In this document: piece by piece, positions 47,711 to 57,852 of the stretch
How positions within the stretch are numbered: position 1 is the first letter of the stretch
How the letters are laid out: every line of letters begins with the position of its first letter
Position numbers and translations under genes: made by a program
The notes under the pieces: model-generated
What the model was told of the DNA's origin: nothing
Databases searched by the model: none
Seen by the model: only the letters and a program-made list of their open reading frames with translations
Assembly: GCF_002014825.1 (NCBI RefSeq)
Contig: NZ_MUYU01000005.1
Coordinates: 79,100 to 143,099, forward strand
Length of the DNA: 64,000 bases
Source of the DNA: Moraxella pluranimalium
Lineage (GTDB): Bacteria > Pseudomonadota > Gammaproteobacteria > Pseudomonadales > Moraxellaceae
Direction of reading: 5' to 3'

Positions 47711-48034
47711 GTTGAATCTCATTTTAGAAATTAAACGCACAATGACAAGCTCGGCTCATCATTGGCAAATCTTGACAAGCCTGCAAAAGTGTAACAAAAC
47801 AATGCAGGCCTGCGACAAAGCGATATTAAAGCACAAATTGCCAAAAATAGTAAGTATTATTGTATAAAAAAATGGTAGTATTTTGTAAACATATAAACTT
47901 AGCACGCCTTTTATATCAAGGCTTTACCGGATTTCCATGGCTTTGGTGAGATTATGATTAATTGTGCAAATGACAGTGTTTAACAAATAAAAAACTGCAC
48001 CCATTTGGATGCAGTTTTGATGATGAATGGCAAA
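47711..48034. other. Intergenic region between putA and pckG
   Basis: No gene seen. It holds the putA terminator (47988-48018) and AT-rich promoter-like DNA for pckG around 47820-47890. Confidence 0.5.
47988..48018 (-). terminator. Terminator of putA
   Basis: AAAACTGCA and TGCAGTTTT form a nine-base-pair stem with a ten-base loop. On the minus strand a run of six Ts follows. Confidence 0.8.
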
Positions 48035-51000
48035 TTATGCAGATGCCATCAAGCTTGCGTTACCACCAGCAGCTGTGGTGTTGTAGCTTTGGCTGACTTC
48101 ATGATATAGACGAGTAAAGTCAAGACCGTTTGTAGCGTCGATCACACGGCGGATGCTACCATCTAGACCTGCTAGGCGAACTTGCTCGTCGCTTGGCATG
48201 GCTGATAGGGCGACTACGATGTCGTTGTTGTCAGCGATTGGCTGTTCGACGACTTCTAGGATGCCTTTAAGCTCGCTGGCTGATGCTGCTAGCTCATGTG
48301 ATGGGCAAACTTGTGCACGAGTACCGTTCGCCGCCAACACTGCCAATGCTGCCAAAGTTTGCGCCTTGTTGCCACCGTAGATGCTGACAACTTTTGGTGC
48401 GTGCCATGATAGGGTGTTGGTTTCACCCGTTGGGCCTGCCAGTACGCTGTTAGCATGGTGTAGCGAAGTTTGGCGAGCTAGGTCAGCTTGGGCTTTGACC
48501 ACAGCTTGTTCGTCGGCAGATAGCTGTTTTGCAGCTACGGCAAGTACGGTATTGATAGCTTCTTCATTCACACTAGCCGCTTTGTCTAGTGCTGGTGTGT
48601 CCCAGCGCTCAAGCTTGCTTAGGCGTTGTAGATAGAATGGGCCACCTGCTTTTGGACCTGTACCACTCATCGCATGACCGCCGAATGGCTGTACGCCAAC
48701 GACCGCACCGACTATATTGCGGTTGATATAGACGTTACCTGCTTCGATGCGATCAGTGATGTGCTCGATGGTGCTGTCGATACGGCTGTGGATACCGTGT
48801 GTCAGTGCATAGCCTTTTTTGTTGATATTATCAATCAAATCATCAAGCTCATGTGCTGCAAAGCGAACAATGTGTAGCACTGGACCGAACACTTCTTTTT
48901 TGAGCTGTGATAGGTCTTTTAGCTCAAACATGATTGGCGCAACAAAGGTAGAATTTGGTGCATCTGACTTGATTGCCACTTCATGATATGGCGCGATTTG
49001 TTTTAGGTTGTTGATGTGGTTCAACAGATTTTCTTGTGCTTCAGCATCAATCACAGGGCCGACATCGGTCGCAAGTGCTGATGGGTTATTGACCACAAGC
49101 TCATCCATTGCACCTTTGATCATCTCGACCATATGATCGGCGATGTCTTCTTGGACACATAGGATGCGTAGTGCTGAACAGCGCTGACCTGCTGAGTCAA
49201 AGGCAGATGCAAGCACATCTAGACACACTTGCTCAGGTAGTGCAGTACTATCAACAATCATGGCGTTCATACCGCCAGTTTCGGCGATCAGTACTGGATT
49301 GTCAGTGCGTGCTGCTAGTAGCTTGTTGATACGCTTAGCAACATCAGTTGAGCCTGTGAAAATCACGCCATCAATGCGGTTGTCTGAAGTCAATGCTGCA
49401 CCAACATCACCTGCACCTAGTACCAGCTGTAGTACATTGGTAGGGACGCCTGCTTCATGTAGCCATGAGACAGCTAGGTGTGCGATTAGGCTGGTTTGTT
49501 CAGCAGGTTTGGCAACGACAGTATTACCTGCTGCCAAAGCTGAAACCACTTCACCGACAAAGATTGCCAATGGGAAGTTCCAAGGGCTAATCGCAACCAC
49601 AGTACCCACTGGGCTAGATAGGTTCAGACGCTCGGTTTCATCGGCATAATAACGGCAGAAGTCGATGGCTTCACGTACTTCGGCGATTGAGTTAAGCAAA
49701 GTCTTACCTGCTTCACGCACGGCGATCATCATCAGTAGTGCCATGCGTGATGGCTCTTCCATCATATCGGCAAAACGGCGTAGCATCGCAGCACGCTCAG
49801 CGGCTGATACAGCTTGCCATGCGCTTTGGGCGTTGATTGATGCGGTAATGACATCAGCGACGCTATCGGCTTTGACGAATGACACTTGACCAACCACATC
49901 ACGATGGTCAGCAGGGTTTAGCACAGCGTGTGGTGCTTGATGGCTGACAGCGACACTGGTCAATGAAGCCACATCAAATTCAATCTGTGACGCTGCTTGC
50001 ATATTGGCTTGTAGCGTTGCAAGTACGTGCTCGTTTGATAGGTCAAGACCAAATGAGTTGTTACGCTCACCATAAATATGGCGTGGTGGCGGAGTCAGTG
50101 GGTTTGGCGTGATGCCAGTGGCATTGACCACATCTACTGGTGACTCGATGAGTTCATCGATGCTGACATCTTCGTCCACGATACGGTTCACGAATGATGA
50201 GTTTGCACCGTTTTCAAGTAGGCGACGTACTAGGTAGGCTAGTAGAGTCTTATGTGTACCTACTGGGGCATAGATACGCACACGGCGACCTAGATTCTTT
50301 TCACCGACAACTTGGTCGTATAGGGTTTCGCCCATACCGTGTAGGCATTGGAATTCAAAGTCTTTATCTTTACCCATTTCATAGATGGTTGATAGGCTTT
50401 GGGCGTTATGCGTGGCAAATTGTGGGAAAATCGCATCTTGGGCGGCCAATAGTTTTTTGGCACACGCTAGGTATGACACATCGGTATGTACTTTGCGGGT
50501 ATAAACAGGGTAGCCGTCTAGACCATCGACTTGTGCCCATTTGATTTCGCTGTCCCAATACGCACCTTTAACCAGACGAATCATCAGTTTTTGGTTGTTG
50601 CGACGAGCTAGGTCGATTAGAAAATCAATCACATAAGGGCAGCGTTTTTGGTAAGCTTGTACCACAAAGCCAATACCGTTAAAGCCTGCCAAATCAGGGT
50701 CAGAAACCAATTGCTCCATCAAATCAAGCGACAGCTCTAGGCGGTTGGCTTCTTCGGCGTCGATATTTAGGCCGATATTGTATTCTTTGGCAAGCATATA
50801 AAGTGCTTTTAGGCGTGGTAGTAGCTCGGTCATCACACGCTCATGCTGAGCACGGAAATAGCGTGGGTGAATCGCTGATAGCTTGACTGAAATACCGTTG
50901 CCGTCATACACGCCACGACCTTTGGCATCTTTACCGATGGCATGGATAGCGGTCACATAGTCTTGGTAGTAGCGGTCGGCATCTTCTTGGGTCATCGCCG

Positions 51001-51616
51001 CTTCGCCCAGCATATCAAAGCTGAAACGATAGCCAAGCTTTTCACGCTCTTTACCATTGGCAAGTGCTTCTTCGATGGTTTGACCAGTAACGAACTGCTT
51101 GCCAAGAATTTTCATCGCATGATTGACACCAGCACGGATAAATGGCGCGCCACCTTTTTGTAGTACACGAGTCAGTGCTGAGCCTAGACCACCTGAAGTT
51201 GGCTGAGTCAGTTTACCAGTCAGCACCAAGCCCCAAGCGGCGGCATTGACGAACATCGATGGGCTGTTACCCACATGGCTCTTCCAGTCGCCATCAGCCA
51301 GCTTGTCTTGGATTAGGCGGTCACGAGTCGCAGTATCAGGAATACGCAGTAGTGACTCTGCCAAGCACATCAACGCCACACCTTCTTCGCTAGATAGCGA
51401 AAATTCTTGCATCAACGCATCCACGCCTGATGACTTACTGCGGTCAGCACGCACCTGTGCAATCAGACGGCGAGCCAGCGTTTGAATTTGGTTTTTTTCT
51501 TCCGCATTGAAATTCAGTGTTGAAATCAAATTCTGAACAGCTTGAACTTCATCAAGGCGATAGGCGCTGGTGATGGCATCGCGAAGGGCGGTTTGGGGCT
51601 GAGTGAACTGAAACAT
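48035..51616 (-). CDS. putA: Bifunctional proline dehydrogenase / L-glutamate gamma-semialdehyde dehydrogenase
   Basis: Oxidises proline to glutamate in two steps at the inner membrane surface. The proline dehydrogenase barrel (about 130-470) shows GVYDGNGISVKLSAIHPRY, and the aldehyde dehydrogenase half (about 560-1030) shows VAISPWNFPLAIFVGEV, ETGGMNAMIVD and the catalytic Cys in SAGQRCSALR. The N terminus MFQFTQPQTALRDAIT begins directly at the alpha domain. The ribbon-helix-helix of the long PutA type is missing, so this enzyme (1193 residues) should not repress its own gene. AAGGATAC precedes the ATG. Confidence 0.97.
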   Translation of the reverse strand: MFQFTQPQTALRDAITSAYRLDEVQAVQNLISTLNFNAEEKNQIQTLARRLIAQVRADRSKSSGVDALMQEFSLSSEEGVALMCLAESLLRIPDTATRDRLIQDKLADGDWKSHVGNSPSMFVNAAAWGLVLTGKLTQPTSGGLGSALTRVLQKGGAPFIRAGVNHAMKILGKQFVTGQTIEEALANGKEREKLGYRFSFDMLGEAAMTQEDADRYYQDYVTAIHAIGKDAKGRGVYDGNGISVKLSAIHPRYFRAQHERVMTELLPRLKALYMLAKEYNIGLNIDAEEANRLELSLDLMEQLVSDPDLAGFNGIGFVVQAYQKRCPYVIDFLIDLARRNNQKLMIRLVKGAYWDSEIKWAQVDGLDGYPVYTRKVHTDVSYLACAKKLLAAQDAIFPQFATHNAQSLSTIYEMGKDKDFEFQCLHGMGETLYDQVVGEKNLGRRVRIYAPVGTHKTLLAYLVRRLLENGANSSFVNRIVDEDVSIDELIESPVDVVNATGITPNPLTPPPRHIYGERNNSFGLDLSNEHVLATLQANMQAASQIEFDVASLTSVAVSHQAPHAVLNPADHRDVVGQVSFVKADSVADVITASINAQSAWQAVSAAERAAMLRRFADMMEEPSRMALLMMIAVREAGKTLLNSIAEVREAIDFCRYYADETERLNLSSPVGTVVAISPWNFPLAIFVGEVVSALAAGNTVVAKPAEQTSLIAHLAVSWLHEAGVPTNVLQLVLGAGDVGAALTSDNRIDGVIFTGSTDVAKRINKLLAARTDNPVLIAETGGMNAMIVDSTALPEQVCLDVLASAFDSAGQRCSALRILCVQEDIADHMVEMIKGAMDELVVNNPSALATDVGPVIDAEAQENLLNHINNLKQIAPYHEVAIKSDAPNSTFVAPIMFELKDLSQLKKEVFGPVLHIVRFAAHELDDLIDNINKKGYALTHGIHSRIDSTIEHITDRIEAGNVYINRNIVGAVVGVQPFGGHAMSGTGPKAGGPFYLQRLSKLERWDTPALDKAASVNEEAINTVLAVAAKQLSADEQAVVKAQADLARQTSLHHANSVLAGPTGETNTLSWHAPKVVSIYGGNKAQTLAALAVLAANGTRAQVCPSHELAASASELKGILEVVEQPIADNNDIVVALSAMPSDEQVRLAGLDGSIRRVIDATNGLDFTRLYHEVSQSYNTTAAGGNASLMASA

Positions 51617-51645
51617 GGTGTATCCTTAAAAATAACACGAGATAG

Positions 51646-51670
51646 GTTGCATGGATGATACAAATGCAAC
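51646..51670. promoter_or_regulatory. Inverted repeat upstream of putA, possible operator
   Basis: GTTGCAT (51646-51652) and ATGCAAC (51664-51670) are exact reverse complements, 11 bases apart, about 30 bases before the putA start. A second nested pair AGGTTG/CAACCT brackets it. A regulator such as an Lrp-type PutR is possible, given that PutA lacks its own DNA-binding domain. Confidence 0.35.
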
Positions 51671-52067
51671 AAAAATAAAACAACCTATTATATCACTGAA
51701 ATGAACAATAATCCAAGAAAATTGCTATGAAGTAGCATAATATTTCTTTGTTTGATTCAAGAAATTTTTTATATTTATCATCAGGCGGGTCAATTTGGGT
51801 AAATTAATAGCAAATCCAATGGTATCATTACTTTGGCAGATGAATTTTTGGGCGGAATTTTGGTAAATGATGCATAATTTTGGCAGTTTTTATGATAATC
51901 TCATCAAAAAATCCAATATATTTGCAACTCATTATCACAAGCCGAAGTGATGAATTTGAAGTTGTATAGTCCAGTTTATTATTTAAATTTACTAAATAAA
52001 TTTATATTATTGATATTCAATATTTTTCAAATAAATAATAGTTGCACTTTATTTCTTTTGGAAATGA

Positions 52068-52098
52068 CAAAAAACGCCCACCGAATGATGAGCGTTTT
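52068..52098 (-). terminator. Terminator of the second L,D-transpeptidase gene
   Basis: On the minus strand AAAACGC with GCGTTTT plus wobble pairs forms about a 12-base-pair stem followed by six Ts. Confidence 0.7.
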
Positions 52099-52120
52099 GG
52101 TTGATGTTTGATGTATAAAC

Positions 52121-53179
52121 TTAGCGGATTTCGACCGTTGCACCTGTGTTGATGGCGGTAGATAGCTCCATTGCATCCCAGTTGGTTAGGCGGATACAGC
52201 CAAGCGTTGATGGGCGATTGACCACTTCAGGGATGGCTGTACCATGAATACCGCAGTTGGCTTTATCCAATCCCATCCATAGCACACCCACAGGGCTATT
52301 TGGGCCTGATGGTAGGATGTAGCTTTTGCTTTCGCCTTTGTCATTTTTGACGGTGGCTTTGTAGGTTGGCATCTCAATCTTATTGGCGATTTTGAATTTA
52401 CCCGTCGGGGCTGCACTCTGTGTGTTGCCAATGGTGCTTGGGTAAGCTGCGACAAGCACATCGTTATTATAAGCATACACGGTGCTTTGCTGTTTGTCAG
52501 CGACCACACGAGTGACTTTGGCATCAAGTGGCTGACCGGTGTTAATCACGGTGATGGTCTCGCCTGCGACAAATTTTTTGTTCGGATTGATTTTTTTGAC
52601 ATAGGCGACATCCATATGAAAACGCTCGCCAAGCATTTCGGCGATATTTTCATAATACAGGCCTTTGAGCTTTGAGCGAGATTCGGCATCGGCAGGCAAG
52701 GTGGCATAAGGGCCTTTGACATCAGCATCGGTCAATGTATATGACACAAGCACAGGCTGATCACTAGGAATATCGGCGGTCAGCGCATCCCAAGTTTCTT
52801 GGTTCATCTTACCAGTGACTTCAAGTCCTTTGAGCTTTTGAAAATTGGTTAAAGCCTGCTTGCTATTAACACCCCAGCCACCATCAATAGAGCCTGGCGA
52901 AACATGATTCCAGTCAAGCAAAGTCTGTAATTTGACTGTCATCGCCGTATTAACATTCATATTCGGCGACCATTCGGCTTCATTGACCTGCTGAGCATAG
53001 TCTGTCAGCTTATAAGCCGAGACACGCTTGCCATCTTTGGTGGTGATGGCATTGGCAATGGTAGATGTTGGCAAAATGACTTCACCTGAGACGATGTCGC
53101 CATCAATTGAGCTGGCAAGGGCAGAATGACTTAGCAAAACACTTGACATTGCTAAAGCAAAATAACTCAGTTTTTTCAT
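52121..53179 (-). CDS. Periplasmic L,D-transpeptidase with peptidoglycan-binding domain
   Basis: Paralogue of the lipoprotein at 2926-4227. The ATG at 53179 gives 352 residues with a Sec signal peptide ending ALA and no lipobox, so it is soluble in the periplasm. A PG_binding_1 domain (about 80-145, LQTLLDWNHVSPGSIDGGWG) precedes a shared VLVSYTLTDADV segment and a YkuD domain with the catalytic HGTAIPEVVNRPSTLGCIRLTN region (His and Cys). It probably forms 3-3 cross-links. Its terminator shows it is transcribed alone. Confidence 0.9.
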   Translation of the reverse strand: MKKLSYFALAMSSVLLSHSALASSIDGDIVSGEVILPTSTIANAITTKDGKRVSAYKLTDYAQQVNEAEWSPNMNVNTAMTVKLQTLLDWNHVSPGSIDGGWGVNSKQALTNFQKLKGLEVTGKMNQETWDALTADIPSDQPVLVSYTLTDADVKGPYATLPADAESRSKLKGLYYENIAEMLGERFHMDVAYVKKINPNKKFVAGETITVINTGQPLDAKVTRVVADKQQSTVYAYNNDVLVAAYPSTIGNTQSAAPTGKFKIANKIEMPTYKATVKNDKGESKSYILPSGPNSPVGVLWMGLDKANCGIHGTAIPEVVNRPSTLGCIRLTNWDAMELSTAINTGATVEIR

Positions 53180-53256
53180 CGCGTTTCTCAAATTTATCCA
53201 AAAAATATTGGCGATATGATGGCGTATTATAACACCATCAGCTCATGACAATAGAT

Positions 53257-53949
53257 TTATTTTACCAATTCAATGGTGCCATTGGCGGTATAAGTCAAGG
53301 TGGTATTGCCTGCTTCGAAGTTTTGGGCTTCGATACCTGCAGCGGCATCCATAGCTTTCATGCTTGCCATCATGACAGGGCGTGCATAGTAGTTATTACT
53401 GCCACCAAGATTAACATTGACAATCTTATAACTGCTTGCACCAAAGGCTTGGCTAATGGTATCGGCTTCTGTGCCAAAACGCTTGATGGCTTCGAGTTGT
53501 AGGCGTTTTTCTTCGCTGTCATGCAGTTTTTCGGATACGCCAAAGCTGATGTTTTCCATCACCATTGTGGATTGCAAATCTGCAATCAGCTGGCTGGCTT
53601 TTTCAAAATCCTGACTCTTGATATCAAGAGATACCGAGCCTGTAAAGCCAATGATTTTGCTTTTATTATCATAGCGTGGATAGGTGTTTTGGCGACCTGT
53701 GGTGACGGTCACTTCAGGGTAGCGTTTGGCGATTTGTAGGGCTGAATTGATGGTGCTGTTCAGCTCTTTGGCAATGGCAGCGGCGGTGCTTGCTTGAGAG
53801 GTCTTGCTAAGACTTGCACGAATCTCATCATTGGCGATTTCGCTTTTGACTTCGCTATTAAAGCTGATACGGTTATAATCTTCGGCAAGTGCTGTGCTGC
53901 TGACGGCTAGTAGGGTGCTCATCAATAGGGTTTTGCTAAGTGTTTTCAT
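53257..53949 (-). CDS. SIMPL-domain (DUF541) exported protein
   Basis: Periplasmic or outer-membrane-associated protein of the SIMPL family (related to Escherichia coli YggE and Brucella BP26), linked to stress resistance. The 230 residues have a signal peptide ending ALA (about residue 22), an early ISFNSEVKSEIANDEIRASLS strand-helix and the internal repeat pattern typical of the domain. An AGGAGA site precedes the ATG. Confidence 0.85.
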   Translation of the reverse strand: MKTLSKTLLMSTLLAVSSTALAEDYNRISFNSEVKSEIANDEIRASLSKTSQASTAAAIAKELNSTINSALQIAKRYPEVTVTTGRQNTYPRYDNKSKIIGFTGSVSLDIKSQDFEKASQLIADLQSTMVMENISFGVSEKLHDSEEKRLQLEAIKRFGTEADTISQAFGASSYKIVNVNLGGSNNYYARPVMMASMKAMDAAAGIEAQNFEAGNTTLTYTANGTIELVK

Positions 53950-54056
53950 GGTGTTCTCCTGTTTTTGGTGATGGTACCATTATAAAGGGAAATCGCTCAG
54001 CAAATGTAACAGAATATGTCAATAAATGTATCGTAATGGTTGGTAATTGTGACAAT

Positions 54057-54082
54057 AAAAAAAGGGCGTGCAATACGCCCTT
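54057..54082 (-). terminator. Terminator of argF
   Basis: AAGGGCGT and ACGCCCTT form a perfect stem with a 5-base loop. On the minus strand a long T run follows. Confidence 0.88.
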
Positions 54083-54111
54083 GAGATAGATTTAACAGTG
54101 CTTATGTTGGC

Positions 54112-55032
54112 TTAGTCCAGCTTGATTTTATCTTTTAACAAAAATTCCATCAAGGCTTTTTGGGCGTGTAAGCGGTTTTCGGCTTCATCCCATACGACCG
54201 AACGTGGGTCGTTCAATAAATCAAAGCTAATCTCTTCGCCACGGTGCGCAGGCAGGCAGTGCATAAATAGCACATCAGGATCTGCTTTATCGAGCATCGC
54301 AGGGCTGACTTGATAAGGGGCGAAACGGCGAGCACGAGTCAGCTGCTCGGATTCTTGACCCATACTTGCCCAGACGTCGGTCGCAATCAGGTGTGCGCCT
54401 TTGGCAGCTTCTTGCGGATCTTCAACATAAGTGACGCAGTGACTGTACTCTTCGATCAGTTCAGGGTTTGGCTCAAAGCCATAAGGCGCAGTCACACGCA
54501 GCTGAAAGCCAAACTGATGGGCGGCAAGAATGTATGAAGCACACATATTATTGCCATCACCGACCCATGTTACGGTCTTGCCTTTGATACTGCCACGATG
54601 TTCATAGAAAGTCTGCATATCAGCCAGTAGCTGACATGGATGGAAATCATCAGTCAAGGCATTAATCACCGGTACTGATGAATGCTGGCAAAACAGCTCA
54701 AGCTTGGCGTGCTCAAAGGTGCGAATCATGATGATATCGACCATGCTTGAGATGACTTTGGCTGAGTCTTCGATCGGCTCACCACGACCAAGCTGTGTAT
54801 CTTTTGGTGATAAGAAAATCGCATGACCACCAAACTGCCCCATACCTGCTTCAAATGAAATACGAGTACGAGTCGATGACTTCTCAAAAATCATGCCAAG
54901 TGTGCGACCGACGAATGGACGGTAAATCTCGCCACGATGTTGCATTTGGCGAAGTTCACTGGCACGACTGATGATGGTTTCAAGTTCGGTAGGGCTTAAA
55001 TCCAAAAGATTTCGAAAATGGCGTACGCTCAT
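54112..55032 (-). CDS. argF: Ornithine carbamoyltransferase
   Basis: Makes citrulline from ornithine and carbamoyl phosphate in arginine synthesis. Carbamoyl phosphate site [13 protein letters not shown] (near residue 50), [11 protein letters not shown] and the C-terminal [11 protein letters not shown] are all present. Length 306 is standard for the anabolic enzyme. It stands with its own terminator. Confidence 0.96.
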   Translation of the reverse strand: MSVRHFRNLLDLSPTELETIISRASELRQMQHRGEIYRPFVGRTLGMIFEKSSTRTRISFEAGMGQFGGHAIFLSPKDTQLGRGEPIEDSAKVISSMVDIIMIRTFEHAKLELFCQHSSVPVINALTDDFHPCQLLADMQTFYEHRGSIKGKTVTWVGDGNNMCASYILAAHQFGFQLRVTAPYGFEPNPELIEEYSHCVTYVEDPQEAAKGAHLIATDVWASMGQESEQLTRARRFAPYQVSPAMLDKADPDVLFMHCLPAHRGEEISFDLLNDPRSVVWDEAENRLHAQKALMEFLLKDKIKLD

Positions 55033-55131
55033 GTTGGCAAAATTCCGTCCAAGATTAAAATTCTAAGTATAGCATTGGCATGGGTGATTGACTAGCTTTT
55101 TTCGCTGATTTATCAGTTAAGCGCTATTAGG

Positions 55132-56262
55132 CTAAGCATTGCTTGACAACATCTCAATATGTCGATTGGGTCGCTGGGTCAAACGGCACATCAGCTCATA
55201 GCCAATCGTCCCTGCACAGCTTGCAATCTCATCAATATGCGGTGTATCACCCCAAAGCACCACAGGCGCACCGACTTCAATGGCAAGCCCATCAATATCC
55301 ACCATAAACATATCCATCGCCACACGCCCAAGAATGGCGCATGAATGCACCACGCCGTCTGTGTCGGTGATGGCAACGGATGCACCTGTCACCACTCTAG
55401 GATAGCCATCGCCATAACCGATACTGACCACGCCGATTTGATACGGTTTGTCGGCTTGCCATAGCGCGCCATAGCCGACACTATCGCCTGCGTGTAGCTG
55501 ATGGATTGCCATGATTTTGGCAGATAAGGTCATGGCAGGCAGTAGCCCTAAGGCGGTAGCACTGTGCTGTGCGATAGGCTTTGAGCCATATAGGGCAATG
55601 CCTGCACGCACCCAATGATGGTGATGCGCTGTAAAATTAAAAATCCCCGCCGAGTTGCACAGCGAGCCTTGAGTGTCAGGGGCGAATGCTTGGATGGCTT
55701 GTAGCGCATGATTAAATCGCTCAATCTGCACTTGATTGAGTGGATGCTGGGCATCATCAGCGCAAGCAAAGTGCGTGGTCAAAATCACACGATAACCTGC
55801 TTGGATAAGCTGCTTAGCTTTTTGGATGATGTTATTAGTATCAAAACCCAGTCGGCACATACCTGTGTTGTATTTTAGCCAAATGGTGCGACAAAAACTA
55901 TCAGCATTTGGCAGGCTTTGTAATGCCCACTCAAGCTGATTATCCTGATGAATCACACAGCCAAAATCCTGCTCAATAGCCGTCAGCCATTCATCATAAC
56001 TAAATACGCCTTCAATCAATACCACAGGCTTAGTACGCTTAAGCTGTGCCAGCACATCCTGCACCGCCAATGCTTCACTCATACAAGCCACACCAAAACC
56101 ATCAGCATCCATCAGTGCAGGCACGGCAGCAGCTACCCCATGTCCATAGGCGTCTGCTTTGACCATAGCAAGTACTTTGGTGGTGGGCTGTGTTTTGTCT
56201 TTGATGACTTGTAGATTATGTGCCAAAGCATCTTGGTGGATGGTGATGGTTGCACTGCGCAT
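55132..56262 (-). CDS. alr: Alanine racemase
   Basis: PLP enzyme making D-alanine for peptidoglycan. The PLP lysine lies in VLAMVKADAYGHG (about residue 34), and the catalytic tyrosine side is in GDSVGYGALW, followed by IGYGDGYPR. Length 376 is typical. It follows dnaB by about 60 bases on the same strand, a common order in gammaproteobacteria. Confidence 0.95.
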   Translation of the reverse strand: MRSATITIHQDALAHNLQVIKDKTQPTTKVLAMVKADAYGHGVAAAVPALMDADGFGVACMSEALAVQDVLAQLKRTKPVVLIEGVFSYDEWLTAIEQDFGCVIHQDNQLEWALQSLPNADSFCRTIWLKYNTGMCRLGFDTNNIIQKAKQLIQAGYRVILTTHFACADDAQHPLNQVQIERFNHALQAIQAFAPDTQGSLCNSAGIFNFTAHHHHWVRAGIALYGSKPIAQHSATALGLLPAMTLSAKIMAIHQLHAGDSVGYGALWQADKPYQIGVVSIGYGDGYPRVVTGASVAITDTDGVVHSCAILGRVAMDMFMVDIDGLAIEVGAPVVLWGDTPHIDEIASCAGTIGYELMCRLTQRPNRHIEMLSSNA

Positions 56263-56322
56263 GACTATCTCGGTATTGATAATTGTAATAAAAAAACTGG
56301 TTAATCAGATAAAAATAACTGG

Positions 56323-57723
56323 CTAATCATCCGCTTCTTCGATGTCGATTTCTTGACCCGGAATCATATTATCAAAGCGGGTAAATTCACCGGTAAAAAT
56401 CAGCGGTACTGTGCCACGTTCACCGCTACGGTTTTTACCAATGATAAGTTCGGCTTGGTTTTGGATTTCGGTTTTGTCTTGATGATAGTACCAATGACGA
56501 TAGACGAATAAGATTAGGTCGGCATCCTGCTCAATCTGCCCTGATTCACGCAAATCCGACATCATCGGGCGTTTGTTCGGGCGAGATTCTAGGCTGCGGT
56601 TGAGCTGTGATAGAGCAATGACGGGGCATTTGAGCTCACGGGCAAGCGCCTTAAGACTTCGAGAAATTTCGCCAATCTCATTGACACGGTTTTCGGTGCC
56701 ATGCACACGCATCAGCTGTAAGTAGTCAATCACCACAAGCCCAAGCCCATCAGGGTGATTTTTGGCGATACGCCGACAGGTAGCACGCACTTCGGTGGGC
56801 GATAACTCCGAGCGAGAGTCAATATATAGGTGCTTATCTTGTAGCCAAGCGTTGGCACTCATAAACATTGCCCATTCATGTTCGCTCATATTGGCAGACA
56901 TCAGCCTGCCTTGATGAATACGTCCCCATGCCGAAATCATACGCATGGCAATGGATTCGGCAGGCATCTCCATCGAGAATACGGCAACGGCTTTGCCGGC
57001 ATCGAGCGCCGCTTGGGCGAAGTTTAGCGCAAGTGCGGTCTTACCCATCGCAGGGCGAGCCGCTAGAATGATTAAGTTGCCCGCCTGAAAGCCTAGTGTC
57101 TTGTTGTTGAGCTCAACAAAGCCTGTGTCAATCCCTACCAAGCCCCCATCACGCAGGCGAATCTCTTCTAGCTGGGTGGCGACATTGGCAAGTACATCAT
57201 CAATGCGTTGTGGGCCTTCTTTATTTGTGCCATTGGCAAAGTTCTCACCGATGCGAAAAATATCCGCTTCGACGGTATCCAAAATCTCGGTCACTGTCTG
57301 TTTTTTTGGATGATATGCCAAATTCAGCATGGTGTTGGCGGATTTAATCAACTGACGATAGACGGATAAATCTCGTACTTTTTCGGCGTAGCTGACGAGA
57401 TTGAAATAACTGGCAGGGCTTTGGTTGATTTGTAATAAATATTCTTCGCCACCGATTTGGCTAAGCTGGTCGATTCTGGATAGATAGTCATGCACCATCA
57501 AGCTGTCATAAGGCTCATTGATGCGTGCTAGGTGCGAGATGGCTTCAAAGATTTTTTTGTGACGTTCGCCATAAAAATCATCCGCCGTCACCACCGTATC
57601 AATGCTATCAAACGAGTCATTGATACTCATCAAAGACGCAAGCAGTGTCCGCTCCATCTCAATGTTGTGCGGTGGCTGTAGGGTGAGTAAGCTGTCTTTG
57701 GTGTCGGTTTTTTTGTCCGTCAT
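56323..57723 (-). CDS. dnaB: Replicative DNA helicase DnaB
   Basis: Hexameric 5'-3' helicase at the replication fork. The N-terminal helical domain starts PHNIEMERTLLASLM. The RecA-like motor has Walker A AARPAMGKTALALNFA, a VIDYLQLMR Walker B and SQLNRSLESRPNKRPMMSDLRESG. The ATG at 57723 (466 residues) is preferred over a TTG nine bases upstream. There is no intein. It is upstream of alr and divergent from pdxA. Confidence 0.96.
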   Translation of the reverse strand: MTDKKTDTKDSLLTLQPPHNIEMERTLLASLMSINDSFDSIDTVVTADDFYGERHKKIFEAISHLARINEPYDSLMVHDYLSRIDQLSQIGGEEYLLQINQSPASYFNLVSYAEKVRDLSVYRQLIKSANTMLNLAYHPKKQTVTEILDTVEADIFRIGENFANGTNKEGPQRIDDVLANVATQLEEIRLRDGGLVGIDTGFVELNNKTLGFQAGNLIILAARPAMGKTALALNFAQAALDAGKAVAVFSMEMPAESIAMRMISAWGRIHQGRLMSANMSEHEWAMFMSANAWLQDKHLYIDSRSELSPTEVRATCRRIAKNHPDGLGLVVIDYLQLMRVHGTENRVNEIGEISRSLKALARELKCPVIALSQLNRSLESRPNKRPMMSDLRESGQIEQDADLILFVYRHWYYHQDKTEIQNQAELIIGKNRSGERGTVPLIFTGEFTRFDNMIPGQEIDIEEADD

Positions 57724-57852
57724 GAGTGTCAATGCCTGCTAATAAGTCTTGGTGCTATCACCAAAATAATGCTAAAATTCTCTGTGTTTCGGACGCTGAT
57801 TTTAGCACAAAATCGGCAACAATCCTACAAATTCACTTTGGGAAATTCACCA

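Larger units (their letters stand above)
51617..52120. other. Intergenic region between the L,D-transpeptidase gene and putA
   Basis: No gene seen. It contains the inverted repeat at 51646-51670, very AT-rich DNA around 51960-52060, and the transpeptidase terminator at 52068-52098. Confidence 0.55.
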
